Origin: an uncultured Eubacteriales bacterium
GTDB taxonomy: Bacteria > Bacillota > Clostridia > Monoglobales > Monoglobaceae
Direction: 5' to 3'
DNA length: 6,939 nucleotides
Assembly (NCBI GenBank): GCA_900550775.1
Contig: URTH01000093.1
Span: 1-6,939 of the forward strand
In this document: positions 1-5,734 of the stretch, one piece after another
Position numbering within the stretch: the first letter of the stretch is position 1
Layout: every line of letters starts with the position of its first letter
The notes under the pieces: model-generated
What the model saw: the letters and a program-made list of their open reading frames with translations, nothing else
Databases searched by the model: none
Told to the model about the DNA's origin: nothing
Program-made: the position numbers and the translations under genes

Positions 1-95
1 TCAGACTTCAAAATTTTATACCCCAGATTTTCTATTTCTCTTTTCACCACAGCTTCAAGGCCGAAGGTCGCGGTTGCAATCAGTTCCAGTTTCAT
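1..95 (-). CDS. THUMP-type class I SAM-dependent RNA methyltransferase (RlmL/YpsC-like), N-terminal fragment
   Basis: Only the first 31 codons are present; the gene runs off the left edge. The visible protein starts MKLELIATATFGLEAVVKRE and continues to EIENLGYKILKS. This is the typical opening of the bacterial family that contains E. coli RlmL and B. subtilis YpsC: an N-terminal ferredoxin-like and THUMP RNA-binding region followed by a methyltransferase domain that makes N2-methylguanosine in 23S rRNA. The catalytic part lies outside the window, so the substrate is inferred from the family only. The ATG at 95-93 is preceded by an AGAGGA ribosome binding site about 6 to 7 bases upstream. The gene lies downstream of the mreB-like gene on the same strand, separated from it by an intrinsic terminator, so it probably has its own promoter or depends on read-through. 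I could not find a convincing promoter. Confidence 0.8.
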   Translation of the reverse strand, partial: MKLELIATATFGLEAVVKREIENLGYKILKS

Positions 96-185
96 ATCGA
101 TTCCTCTTTATCTTTTCTTTTCTTGTCTTTTCGTTCTTCGTTGGTTTTCCATTTTATTCTTGTTCTTCAAGCTCGCCTCATACGC

Positions 186-212
186 AAAAAAAGCGTCCCG
201 TAAACGGAACGC
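186..212 (-). terminator. Intrinsic terminator after the mreB-like gene
   Basis: Read on the minus strand, a GC-rich hairpin (arms 212-204 and 201-193, nine pairs including one G-U wobble, with a tiny loop) is followed at once by seven T residues (192-186). It begins 8 bases after the mreB-like stop codon. On the plus strand the same stem has a C-A mismatch but is also followed by a T-rich stretch (217-222), so weak bidirectional activity is possible, although no plus-strand gene needs it. Confidence 0.85.
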
Positions 213-220
213 TGACTTTT

Positions 221-1234
221 TTAAAGATAAGGTGCCCTTCTGTTAAGTGAATTACCTTCCAGTTTTTCCAAAATATCCAGGGATTTTCCGGTTCCGACTG
301 CAACGCATGACTTCGGATCCTCTGCGGTAATCACATTTATCGCGGTTCTGTCTTCAATTCTCTTATCAATTCCGTAGAGAAGCGCTCCGCCTCCTGTAAT
401 GATAATTCCGGAATTGCTGATGTCTGCCGCAAGCTCCGGCGGCGTCTGTTCCAGCGTTTGCTTTATGGCGTCGATCACCTCGTCCGCGCATTCCTGCATG
501 GCTTCGCGCAGCTCTTCGGAATTGACCGTCACCGTTTTCGGCAGTCCGCTCAGCAAATCCAGGCCGTTGATTTCCGACCTTTCGCGTTCCTTTTGATAGT
601 AGACCGTGCCGATGCTGCATTTGAGCTGCTCCGCCGTGACGGCGCCGGCCAAAATATTATACTTTCGCTTGATATACTGAATGATGGCATTGTCAAACGC
701 CTCGCCGGCCGTTCTTACGGTATGCGACACCACGATTCCCCCCAGCGAAATCACGGCAACCTCGGTCACACCGGCGCCGACTGTCACCAGCATGGTGCCG
801 TGCGGCTCTGCCACAGGAGCGCCGCAGCCAATGGCCGCCGCCAGCGGCTGTCTGACCAGGTATACCTCACGCGCACCGGCGTTTCTTGCCGCCTCGGTCA
901 CGGCGCGGCGTTCTACCTCGGTGATACCGCAGGGAACGCAGATGATCGTCCGCACCCGAAAAAAGCTGTTGCTGACCGTCTTTTTGATAAAGTGCTTCAG
1001 CATTGCCACCGTCCCCTGAAAGCTGGTGATGACTCCGTTTCGGATCGGGCGGATTGCCTGTACGCCGTCCGGGGTTCTGCCCAGCATGTCGCTGGCCTCC
1101 TCGCCGATCGCCAAAAACTGCTGATTTTTCTTGCTGCGGATCACCATGGAGGGTTCGTTTAACACAATGCCCCTCCGTTTATCATAAATCAGGGTATTCG
1201 CCGTCCCCAAATCAATTCCGATATCCACTGCCAT
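221..1234 (-). CDS. mreB: MreB/Mbl-family actin-like protein with a degenerate ATP site
   Basis: MreB proteins are bacterial actins that form membrane-associated filaments and guide elongation of the cell wall. This 337-residue protein is full length and aligns by eye along its whole length: phosphate-1 loop GIDLGTANTLIY (residues 6-17), GITEVERRAV (103-112), the SGLP segment, TPPELAADI, and the adenosine loop ITGGGALLYGID near residue 280. The active site is altered. The usual EEPMAAAIG reads RQPLAAAIG, so Gln129 replaces the catalytic Glu. The phosphate-2 loop, usually VDIGGGTTEVAVIS, reads VTVGAGVTEVAVIS, so Thr151 replaces the Mg-coordinating Asp and Ala154 a Gly. The usual IGERTAE reads AGAVTAE (196-202). 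The ATG at 1234 has AAGGAG ten bases upstream (1245-1250). It is the last gene of the operon, next to maf as mreB often is in Firmicutes, but no mreC or mreD follows. It may be an MreB paralogue with weak or no ATPase activity rather than the main MreB. Confidence 0.88.
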   Translation of the reverse strand: MAVDIGIDLGTANTLIYDKRRGIVLNEPSMVIRSKKNQQFLAIGEEASDMLGRTPDGVQAIRPIRNGVITSFQGTVAMLKHFIKKTVSNSFFRVRTIICVPCGITEVERRAVTEAARNAGAREVYLVRQPLAAAIGCGAPVAEPHGTMLVTVGAGVTEVAVISLGGIVVSHTVRTAGEAFDNAIIQYIKRKYNILAGAVTAEQLKCSIGTVYYQKERERSEINGLDLLSGLPKTVTVNSEELREAMQECADEVIDAIKQTLEQTPPELAADISNSGIIITGGGALLYGIDKRIEDRTAINVITAEDPKSCVAVGTGKSLDILEKLEGNSLNRRAPYL

Positions 1235-1276
1235 TGTGCGTCCGCTCCTTTCTCTTCTCTCAAAATTCGATCTTTG

Positions 1277-1873
1277 TCAGTCCGTGGTTCGCGCTGTTAA
1301 CAGGTCAAAAGAAAACTTCTCTTTGAGTAGTTTATCCAATCTGCAAAGCGGCAGACCTACCACGTTAAAATAATCGCCGCGGATTCCCTCGACAAATAAC
1401 GCGCCAAGCTCCTGAATCCCGTAGGCACCGGCCTTATCCATCGGTTCGCCGCTTGCGATATAGGCGTCAATCTCCTCCGTGCAAAGGCGGCGAAACTGCA
1501 CCATAGTCTCCGCAACATCGCCGCAAGCGGCGCCGCTTTTTGCGTCCACCACCGCGATCCCGGTCAGCACACTGTGTGCGCGGCCGGAAAGCGCGGCAAG
1601 CATGGTTTTTGCCTCTTCCCGATCCTTGGGCTTGCCCAAAACCCGATTGTCTGAAACAACAACGGTATCGGCGCCGATCACCAGACCGTCCGTGACCTTT
1701 TCTGCGATATGGACAGCTTTTTCCATCGCCAGGCGCTGTACCATGGCTTTGGGATCCTCGCCCTCTATTTTGATTTCCGGCGTATCGTCGGCCATGACAG
1801 AAAATTCCGAAAGCAGCCGTCCGAGCAGCTCCCGTCTCCTGGGTGACGCCGACGCCAGTGTGATCTTTTGCAT
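1277..1873 (-). CDS. maf: Maf family nucleoside triphosphate pyrophosphatase
   Basis: Maf proteins hydrolyse non-canonical or selected nucleoside triphosphates (dTTP, UTP and modified pyrimidine nucleotides in the YhdE/Maf branch) to monophosphate and pyrophosphate in the cytosol, and are linked to division arrest and nucleotide housekeeping. The 198-residue protein has the usual length. It has the N-terminal SASPRRRELL motif (8-17), GADTVVV with the catalytic Asp (residue 69), GKP (80-82), GEPMDKAGAYGIQ (142-154), and the closing IRGDYFNVVGLP (164-175). All expected key residues look intact. The ATG at 1873 follows a purine-rich GGGGAAGAGAG stretch, a modest ribosome binding site. It sits 17 bp after dut and 42 bp before the mreB-like gene, all on one strand. 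The maf-mreB neighbourhood is common in Firmicutes. Pairing with dUTPase and a Nudix enzyme suggests a nucleotide-sanitation theme. Assignment to the dTTP/UTP subtype rather than the 7-methyl-GTP subtype is inferred. Confidence 0.93.
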   Translation of the reverse strand: MQKITLASASPRRRELLGRLLSEFSVMADDTPEIKIEGEDPKAMVQRLAMEKAVHIAEKVTDGLVIGADTVVVSDNRVLGKPKDREEAKTMLAALSGRAHSVLTGIAVVDAKSGAACGDVAETMVQFRRLCTEEIDAYIASGEPMDKAGAYGIQELGALFVEGIRGDYFNVVGLPLCRLDKLLKEKFSFDLLTARTTD

Positions 1874-1890
1874 CTCTCTTCCCCTTTTCC

Positions 1891-2325
1891 TCAGCGACCC
1901 GTAGAACCGAATCCGCCGTCGCCGCGCTCCGTCTCGTCCAAATTCTCACAGGGGATCAGCTCTGCCATGCCGACCGGCATAAACAAAAGCTGCGCAATCC
2001 GATCCCCGGCATGAATGGTATAATCCTGATCCGAAATATTGTGTACCGCGATCTTGATCTCGCCGGTGTAGTCACTGTCGATCACGCCGACGCTGTTGCA
2101 CATGGTGATGCCGCTCTTATACGACAGTCCGGAGCGCGGAAAGACAAACCCGGCATAGCCCATGGGGATCGCAACCGCAATCCCGGACGGAATCAGGGCA
2201 CGGCCGCCGGCCGGCACTGTGACCGGCTCTTTGAGCGAAGCCGACAAATCCAGGCCTGCGCTGCCTGCCGTTGCATATTTCGGCGGTGTCACCGACGGAT
2301 CACAATATTTGATTTTTACCTGCAT
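1891..2325 (-). CDS. dut: Deoxyuridine 5'-triphosphate nucleotidohydrolase (trimeric dUTPase)
   Basis: The enzyme converts dUTP to dUMP and pyrophosphate. This keeps uracil out of DNA and supplies dUMP for thymidylate synthesis. The 144-residue protein has all five trimeric dUTPase motifs in order: AGSAGLDLSA (20-29), PRSGLSYKSG (63-72), GVIDSDYTGEI (80-90, with the catalytic Asp at 83), GDRIAQLLF (107-115) and the flexible C-terminal RGDGGFGSTGR (134-144) that closes over the active site of the neighbouring subunit. I place the start at the ATG at 2325, which has GGGAGA five bases upstream. An in-frame TTG at 2370 would add 15 residues with no homology and a poor ribosome site, and would begin within a few bases of the upstream stop codon. 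The gene lies 37 bp after the U32 gene and 17 bp before maf. It looks fully functional. Confidence 0.96.
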   Translation of the reverse strand: MQVKIKYCDPSVTPPKYATAGSAGLDLSASLKEPVTVPAGGRALIPSGIAVAIPMGYAGFVFPRSGLSYKSGITMCNSVGVIDSDYTGEIKIAVHNISDQDYTIHAGDRIAQLLFMPVGMAELIPCENLDETERGDGGFGSTGR

Positions 2326-2330
2326 AGTTT

Positions 2331-2336
2331 TCTCCC
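2331..2336 (-). promoter_or_regulatory. Ribosome binding site that sets the dut start
   Basis: On the minus strand GGGAGA lies five bases upstream of the ATG at 2325. This is the main reason to prefer the 144-residue dut product over the 159-residue version from the TTG at 2370. Confidence 0.7.
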
Positions 2337-2362
2337 ATCCGCGGCACACGGCCGCTTTTTCT

Positions 2363-4432
2363 TTATTCAATTCCCTTTAAGTAATGGAATCTGGTATATT
2401 TCCCGGAAAATGTTCCGCCCTCAAAATACAGCCTGCAAACCGCATCGCAGCGCTTCGCCGTCTCCACGGTAAAGCACAGCCGGTACGAATCGGCACCGGC
2501 GCGGCGCAGCTCCTCTTTTTTATCGCCCATATAAAGCGGAATACTGTTTAAAATCACACTGCGGCAATCCGCACCATCCTTTACCACCGGGAGTGCATTT
2601 CCCTTTCGGTCACAGATGACCTCGACGCCGTGGCAGGGGCATCGGCCGATGTTTTTCAGCACGCAGTTTTGGGTCACCATCAGCGGAATATGTCCGTATG
2701 CGATTGCCTCAATCCAAAGCCCCCGGCTCAAATCACGAATCTGCGCAAGGTTCAGCTCTGCCGACACGCATGCAGCCGCTGCGCCCATTTGTGATAACTG
2801 ATGCAGAGCCATCGAATTTGCAAGGTTTAACCGATGCCCGCCCCATATGGCAAAGGGTCTCTCCCACGCAAGCTGGCCGATGTTCTCGGCGCGCAAAGCG
2901 CAAAATCCCATGTCATAGAGACGGTTCAGCCGCTCGTTCATCGCGTGCTGCCGCCCGTCCGGCACAATTGCCGGCAGCGCAAGCAAAATCCGATTCTTTT
3001 CCGCAAGATACCGCTCCGGCTCTTGCTCCACCTGATGAATCGGCACATCTATTTTATAAAACGGATACTTTTTGACTGTTTCAAACTGTTCTGCATCTCG
3101 GACGGAGGCCGTATAACAGAGCGCCTCTTTCACCGTGCCGCGGCAAGCGGTAAGCCTTGGCGCGTCCAAAAAGGGATAGCCGTCCGTTTTTGAGAGCGCC
3201 GCCGCAAGCTCTTCCAGTCCCTTACGGCGCAGCTGATTGGTGATTTTCACCGGGATATAGGGGCTGCCCGTCACCTCTGCGGTCACGGTGTCAAGCCGAA
3301 ATGGCGTGCCGCCGGTCTTTCGCAGCTGCTTTTCAATCTCCGCCCTTGCCGCCTTACTGTTTTGCGCCGTCTCCAGCACGGTATCTAAGGTAACCGTCAC
3401 CTTCGCTTTGCCGCTCGTCAGCGTGACGGACGGCCGCTCGCCCTCGGCAAAGTACGCATTCGCGTTTGCCGCAATCTTTCGCTCCGGGAGCGGGATTTCG
3501 TCTTTTTGGTTTTTTGCATAGGGGTTATCCGGCTTGTCAAAGGCAAACATGTCCGTGCCGGTACGCCCGGTAAAATATCCGTCGGTCAGTCCGCCGCGGA
3601 AGAACACGCGGCGCAGACGCTCCTCCTCATCCCGGTTCGGTCGGCGCATCGAATCGATGCAGCTGCGATACGCCTGCACCACCGCCGAAACATACGAGAC
3701 GCCCTTCATGCGACCCTCGATTTTTAAGGACGAAACGCCCATCTCGGACAGCTGCTCTAAGTGACTGAGCAGCGACATATCCTTTAAACTCAGGTAAAAC
3801 CGCGCGGCGCCGTCTTTTCCGCGATAGGGCAGACGGCAGGGCTGGGCGCACTTGCCGCGGTTGCCGCTCCGGCCGCCCAGCACGCTGCTCATCAGGCACT
3901 GGCCGGAATAGCTCATACACATCGCGCCGTGCACAAACACCTCAATCTCTGCCGTGCAGTGGCGGATCACATGCGCAATCTCCTGCGCCGACATCTCCCG
4001 TGCAAGAACCACCCGTTTTGCGCCCATGCGCTCCAAGGCCTTGACGCCGGCCAGGTTATGCACCGTCATCTGGGTGCTGCCGTGCAGCGGCAGAGACGGG
4101 CAAAGCTGATGAATCCGCGTCATCACGCCGATGTCCTGAACGATCACGCCGTCGATGCCGCTGTCGGCCAAAACCTTGATATACCGATCCAGCGCCGAAA
4201 ATTCCCGATCCAAGGTCATGGTGTTGACCGTCACGTAGCTCTTTGCGCCGTACAGGCGGCAGTAGTCGGCGGCCGCCTTGATCTCTTCTTCCGAAAAGTT
4301 GTCCGCAAAGCTGCGCGCGCCAAACTGCTTGCCGGCAAAATAGACCGCGTCCGCGCCGCTCTGCACCGCCGCTTTTAAGCAGTCCATGTTGCCGGCCGGC
4401 GCAAGCAGCTCCATCTTTGTCTGATTTCGCAT
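2363..4432 (-). CDS. U32 family protein with C-terminal DUF3656 region (RlhA-type, probable 23S rRNA C2501 hydroxylase)
   Basis: With the start used here the protein has 689 residues. It has the U32 TIM-barrel-like domain first (MELLAPAGN near residue 7, GADAVYFAGKQFGARSFADNF near 26-46), then the U32 signature EVFVHGAMCMSYSGQC at about residues 164-179, GKCAQPCR at 194-200, and a long C-terminal region matching DUF3656 in length and layout, with another Cys cluster (NCVLKNIGRCPCHG). Proteins of this architecture include E. coli RlhA, which with iron-sulfur cluster and prephenate-dependent steps makes 5-hydroxycytidine at C2501 of 23S rRNA. The 'peptidase' label of the family is historical for this branch. 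The conserved Cys residues near 172, 179, 195 and 199 are candidate cluster ligands. I chose the ATG at 4432 because GGAG lies five bases upstream. The ATG at 4447, which overlaps the zapA TGA, is a real alternative and would add five residues. Function in rRNA modification is inferred from family architecture. Confidence 0.9.
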   Translation of the reverse strand: MRNQTKMELLAPAGNMDCLKAAVQSGADAVYFAGKQFGARSFADNFSEEEIKAAADYCRLYGAKSYVTVNTMTLDREFSALDRYIKVLADSGIDGVIVQDIGVMTRIHQLCPSLPLHGSTQMTVHNLAGVKALERMGAKRVVLAREMSAQEIAHVIRHCTAEIEVFVHGAMCMSYSGQCLMSSVLGGRSGNRGKCAQPCRLPYRGKDGAARFYLSLKDMSLLSHLEQLSEMGVSSLKIEGRMKGVSYVSAVVQAYRSCIDSMRRPNRDEEERLRRVFFRGGLTDGYFTGRTGTDMFAFDKPDNPYAKNQKDEIPLPERKIAANANAYFAEGERPSVTLTSGKAKVTVTLDTVLETAQNSKAARAEIEKQLRKTGGTPFRLDTVTAEVTGSPYIPVKITNQLRRKGLEELAAALSKTDGYPFLDAPRLTACRGTVKEALCYTASVRDAEQFETVKKYPFYKIDVPIHQVEQEPERYLAEKNRILLALPAIVPDGRQHAMNERLNRLYDMGFCALRAENIGQLAWERPFAIWGGHRLNLANSMALHQLSQMGAAAACVSAELNLAQIRDLSRGLWIEAIAYGHIPLMVTQNCVLKNIGRCPCHGVEVICDRKGNALPVVKDGADCRSVILNSIPLYMGDKKEELRRAGADSYRLCFTVETAKRCDAVCRLYFEGGTFSGKYTRFHYLKGIE

Positions 4433-4437
4433 CCTAT

Positions 4438-4441
4438 CTCC
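4438..4441 (-). promoter_or_regulatory. Ribosome binding site that sets the U32 gene start
   Basis: Minus-strand GGAG, five bases before the ATG at 4432, supports that start over the ATG at 4447. The 4447 ATG lies in a TGATG stop-start overlap with zapA, so translational coupling could make both usable. Confidence 0.55.
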
Positions 4442-4446
4442 GCGCA

Positions 4447-4851
4447 TCAAGCGTCCATACCGCCCGTCCGCGGACTGCGGCGCAGCGAGGACAGCTCGGT
4501 TTCCTTTTTGGCAAGCTCAATCTGCAGCTTATGCATATCCTCTTTCAGCGTCTCAACCTCCAGCTTTTTCTCCTCCAGTGCCTCGCCCTTGGTCTTGGCC
4601 TCGTCGATATAGCGCCGCAGCTCCTCGCGGATATTATCAAGCACGCTTTCGTTTTTCAGCAAATCGTCCGCAATGTTGATCGCCGCCAGCACTGCGGTCA
4701 TCGCCGTGCTCAGCTGCTTGTTTCCCTCTTGAATCTGTCCCATCCGTTTGTTGACCAAAAGTGCGACACGCTGTACATATTCCTCCGGCTCATTGGTCAC
4801 CAAAAGGTATTCGACATTATTGATTTTTACCTCAACCCGTTTGTTTTCCAT
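4447..4851 (-). CDS. zapA: Cell division protein ZapA
   Basis: ZapA binds FtsZ and promotes bundling and stability of the Z-ring at the division site. The 134-residue protein starts MENKRVEVKINNVEYLL, the short beta region that forms the globular ZapA head. It continues through NEPEEYVQRVALLVNKRM and the helix with AVLAAINIADDLL, both typical of Firmicute ZapA. From about residue 75 to 122 it is rich in Glu, Lys and Leu and is predicted by eye to be a coiled coil (REELRRYIDEAKTKGE onward), the part that makes the tetrameric stalk. The ATG at 4851 has GAGGAG six bases upstream. An in-frame TTG at 4869 would add only six residues and is less likely. The gene is 21 bp downstream of the Nudix gene and touches the U32 gene. 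The tail is a little longer than the roughly 85 to 110 residues of short ZapA proteins, which is common in Clostridia. Confidence 0.92.
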   Translation of the reverse strand: MENKRVEVKINNVEYLLVTNEPEEYVQRVALLVNKRMGQIQEGNKQLSTAMTAVLAAINIADDLLKNESVLDNIREELRRYIDEAKTKGEALEEKKLEVETLKEDMHKLQIELAKKETELSSLRRSPRTGGMDA

Positions 4852-4857
4852 GGCTTT

Positions 4858-4863
4858 CTCCTC
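4858..4863 (-). promoter_or_regulatory. Ribosome binding site that sets the zapA start
   Basis: Minus-strand GAGGAG is six bases upstream of the ATG at 4851. It lies inside the extra codons that a TTG start at 4869 would add, so it argues for the shorter product. Confidence 0.7.
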
Positions 4864-4872
4864 TTTCAAGAG

Positions 4873-5418
4873 CTACGCCCGCTGCGATTGCAGCTTGTAC
4901 AGCGTTTTTAATACTCCGGCTACGGTTTTCGCATCCGGGATTTCGTTTTTCATGATTTTTTCTGCCACATCCGTAATCGGCATCCAGGTAATGTCCAGAT
5001 ATTCATCCTCATCCGGGTGCATGGTACCGCTCTTTAAGTCGGTGGCAAGGTAAAGATGGGTCACCTCATCCGTAAAGCCCGGTGACGGATAGATACAGCC
5101 CAAATATGCAAAGTTCCCGGCGCGCAGCCCGGTCTCCTCCTCCAGCTCACGCATGCCGCAGACGCGGTGCTCCTCTCCGGGGTCCAGCTTGCCGGCCGGA
5201 ATCTCTAAGGTGACGGTCTCCATCGCCTTGCGGTACTGCTTTACCAGAACGATCTCCTGCTTTTCGTTCAGCGCGACCACGCCGACGCCGCCCGGATGCC
5301 CCACAAGCTCTCTCGTTGCCAGGCTGCCGTCCGGCATCCGCACCTGATCGACGGACACCTTGATAATCCTTCCTTCAAACTTGACTTCCGATGAAACCGT
5401 TTTTTCTTCAAATACCAA
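4873..5418 (-). CDS. nudF: Nudix hydrolase, ADP-ribose pyrophosphatase (NudF-like)
   Basis: This family splits ADP-ribose into AMP and ribose 5-phosphate in the cytosol and so removes a reactive NAD breakdown product. In the 181-residue form used here the Nudix box is complete and matches G-x5-E-x7-REUxEExGU: it runs from Gly76 (GKLDPGEE) to Leu98 (RELEEETGL). Other family marks are EEKTVSSEVKFEG at the N-terminus, HPGGVGVVAL, VKQYRK, EIPAGKLDPGEE, and SPGFTDEVTHLYLA after the box, the region that confers ADP-ribose specificity. The start is a TTG at 5418, with GGGGGA about six bases upstream, because it gives the same N-terminus and length as B. subtilis NudF. An upstream ATG at 5496 would add 26 residues with no resemblance to the family and no good ribosome site. 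It is the first gene of the minus-strand array, with zapA 21 bp downstream. Other Nudix substrates cannot be excluded. Confidence 0.9.
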   Translation of the reverse strand: MVFEEKTVSSEVKFEGRIIKVSVDQVRMPDGSLATRELVGHPGGVGVVALNEKQEIVLVKQYRKAMETVTLEIPAGKLDPGEEHRVCGMRELEEETGLRAGNFAYLGCIYPSPGFTDEVTHLYLATDLKSGTMHPDEDEYLDITWMPITDVAEKIMKNEIPDAKTVAGVLKTLYKLQSQRA

Positions 5419-5424
5419 AACCCA

Positions 5425-5430
5425 TCCCCC
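5425..5430 (-). promoter_or_regulatory. Ribosome binding site for the TTG start of the Nudix gene
   Basis: Minus-strand GGGGGA lies six bases before the TTG at 5418. It supports a non-ATG start that agrees with the length of related enzymes. The ATG overlapping it (ATGGGTTTTGG) is out of frame and soon meets a stop. Confidence 0.5.
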
Positions 5431-5632
5431 GTTCCGTTTTATTTTTCTGTTCTGCTGTCCGATCGGACAGACGATCCGCGAATGCCTCCATGGCATGAAA
5501 AAGGATCTTAAAATGACCCAAAAACCAAAAAGCCAAAGAGCCGTTCGCCGAGTGTCTGCGCATTTTAAGTATTGACCGGCATTGGGCGCCGTATTTTCGC
5601 CCTCGGCCGTCCTGCCTGCATAAAGCCGAAAC

Positions 5633-5665
5633 GGGGCTGTAAAAAATGCGGTTTTTTACAGCCCC
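5633..5665. terminator. Perfect 14-bp-stem hairpin, possible gdhA terminator
   Basis: The arms at 5633-5646 and 5652-5665 are exact inverted complements (ggggctgtaaaaaa) around a 5-base loop. Outside them gaaac (5628-5632) can pair with gtttc (5667-5671) across a one-base bulge, extending the stem to about 19 pairs. It lies about 70 bases after the gdhA stop on the minus strand, so a role as its terminator is plausible. The usual T-run after the stem is missing on both strands; the T-run is inside the stem instead. It could therefore be another kind of RNA or DNA structure, or a dispersed palindromic repeat. Confidence 0.5.
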
Positions 5666-5734
5666 TGTTTCACAACAGAAGAAAACTCTATTTTCTCCCA
5701 ATGTGCCTGCGCTTATACGGTTTCGTATTTTCGC

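Larger units (their letters stand above)
5419..5734. other. Intergenic region upstream of the Nudix-zapA array; no convincing gene
   Basis: No open frame here resembles a known protein, and those present have poor starts and low-complexity or odd amino acid content. The region should hold the promoter of the minus-strand array. I see AT-rich -10-like stretches (TTAAAAT near 5562-5568 and TTTTAAGAT near 5506-5514, minus strand), but neither has a good -35 at the right spacing, so I do not call a promoter. It also contains a strong hairpin (5633-5665), an 11-bp direct repeat (5590-5600 and 5724-5734) and a 9-bp inverted repeat (5507-5515 and 5561-5569). Confidence 0.6.

Noticed and set aside
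458..1162. A 234-codon open frame on the plus strand
   Set aside because: It is antisense to the well-supported mreB-like gene, has no recognisable domains, and its Arg/His/Ala-rich composition is typical of a shadow frame in GC-rich DNA.
2326..2370. A TTG start for dut giving 15 extra residues
   Set aside because: The extra residues have no counterpart in dUTPases and the ATG at 2325 has the better ribosome binding site.
3929..4378. A 149-codon open frame on the plus strand
   Set aside because: It is the antisense shadow of the U32 gene, rich in His, Arg and Ala, with no homology I can see.
5419..5496. An upstream ATG start for the Nudix gene
   Set aside because: The 26 added residues do not resemble the family and there is no ribosome site before the ATG; the TTG at 5418 fits family length.
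5360..5575. A 71-codon plus-strand frame
   Set aside because: It starts antisense to the Nudix gene and continues into intergenic sequence with no recognisable product.
5560..5606. A plus-strand promoter using TTGACC and TATTTT
   Set aside because: The spacing is about 14 bases rather than 16 to 18 and there is no plus-strand gene for it to serve.
5408..5701. A 97-codon minus-strand frame across the intergenic region
   Set aside because: It would read through the hairpin and overlap the Nudix start, has no ribosome site of note and no protein-like motifs.
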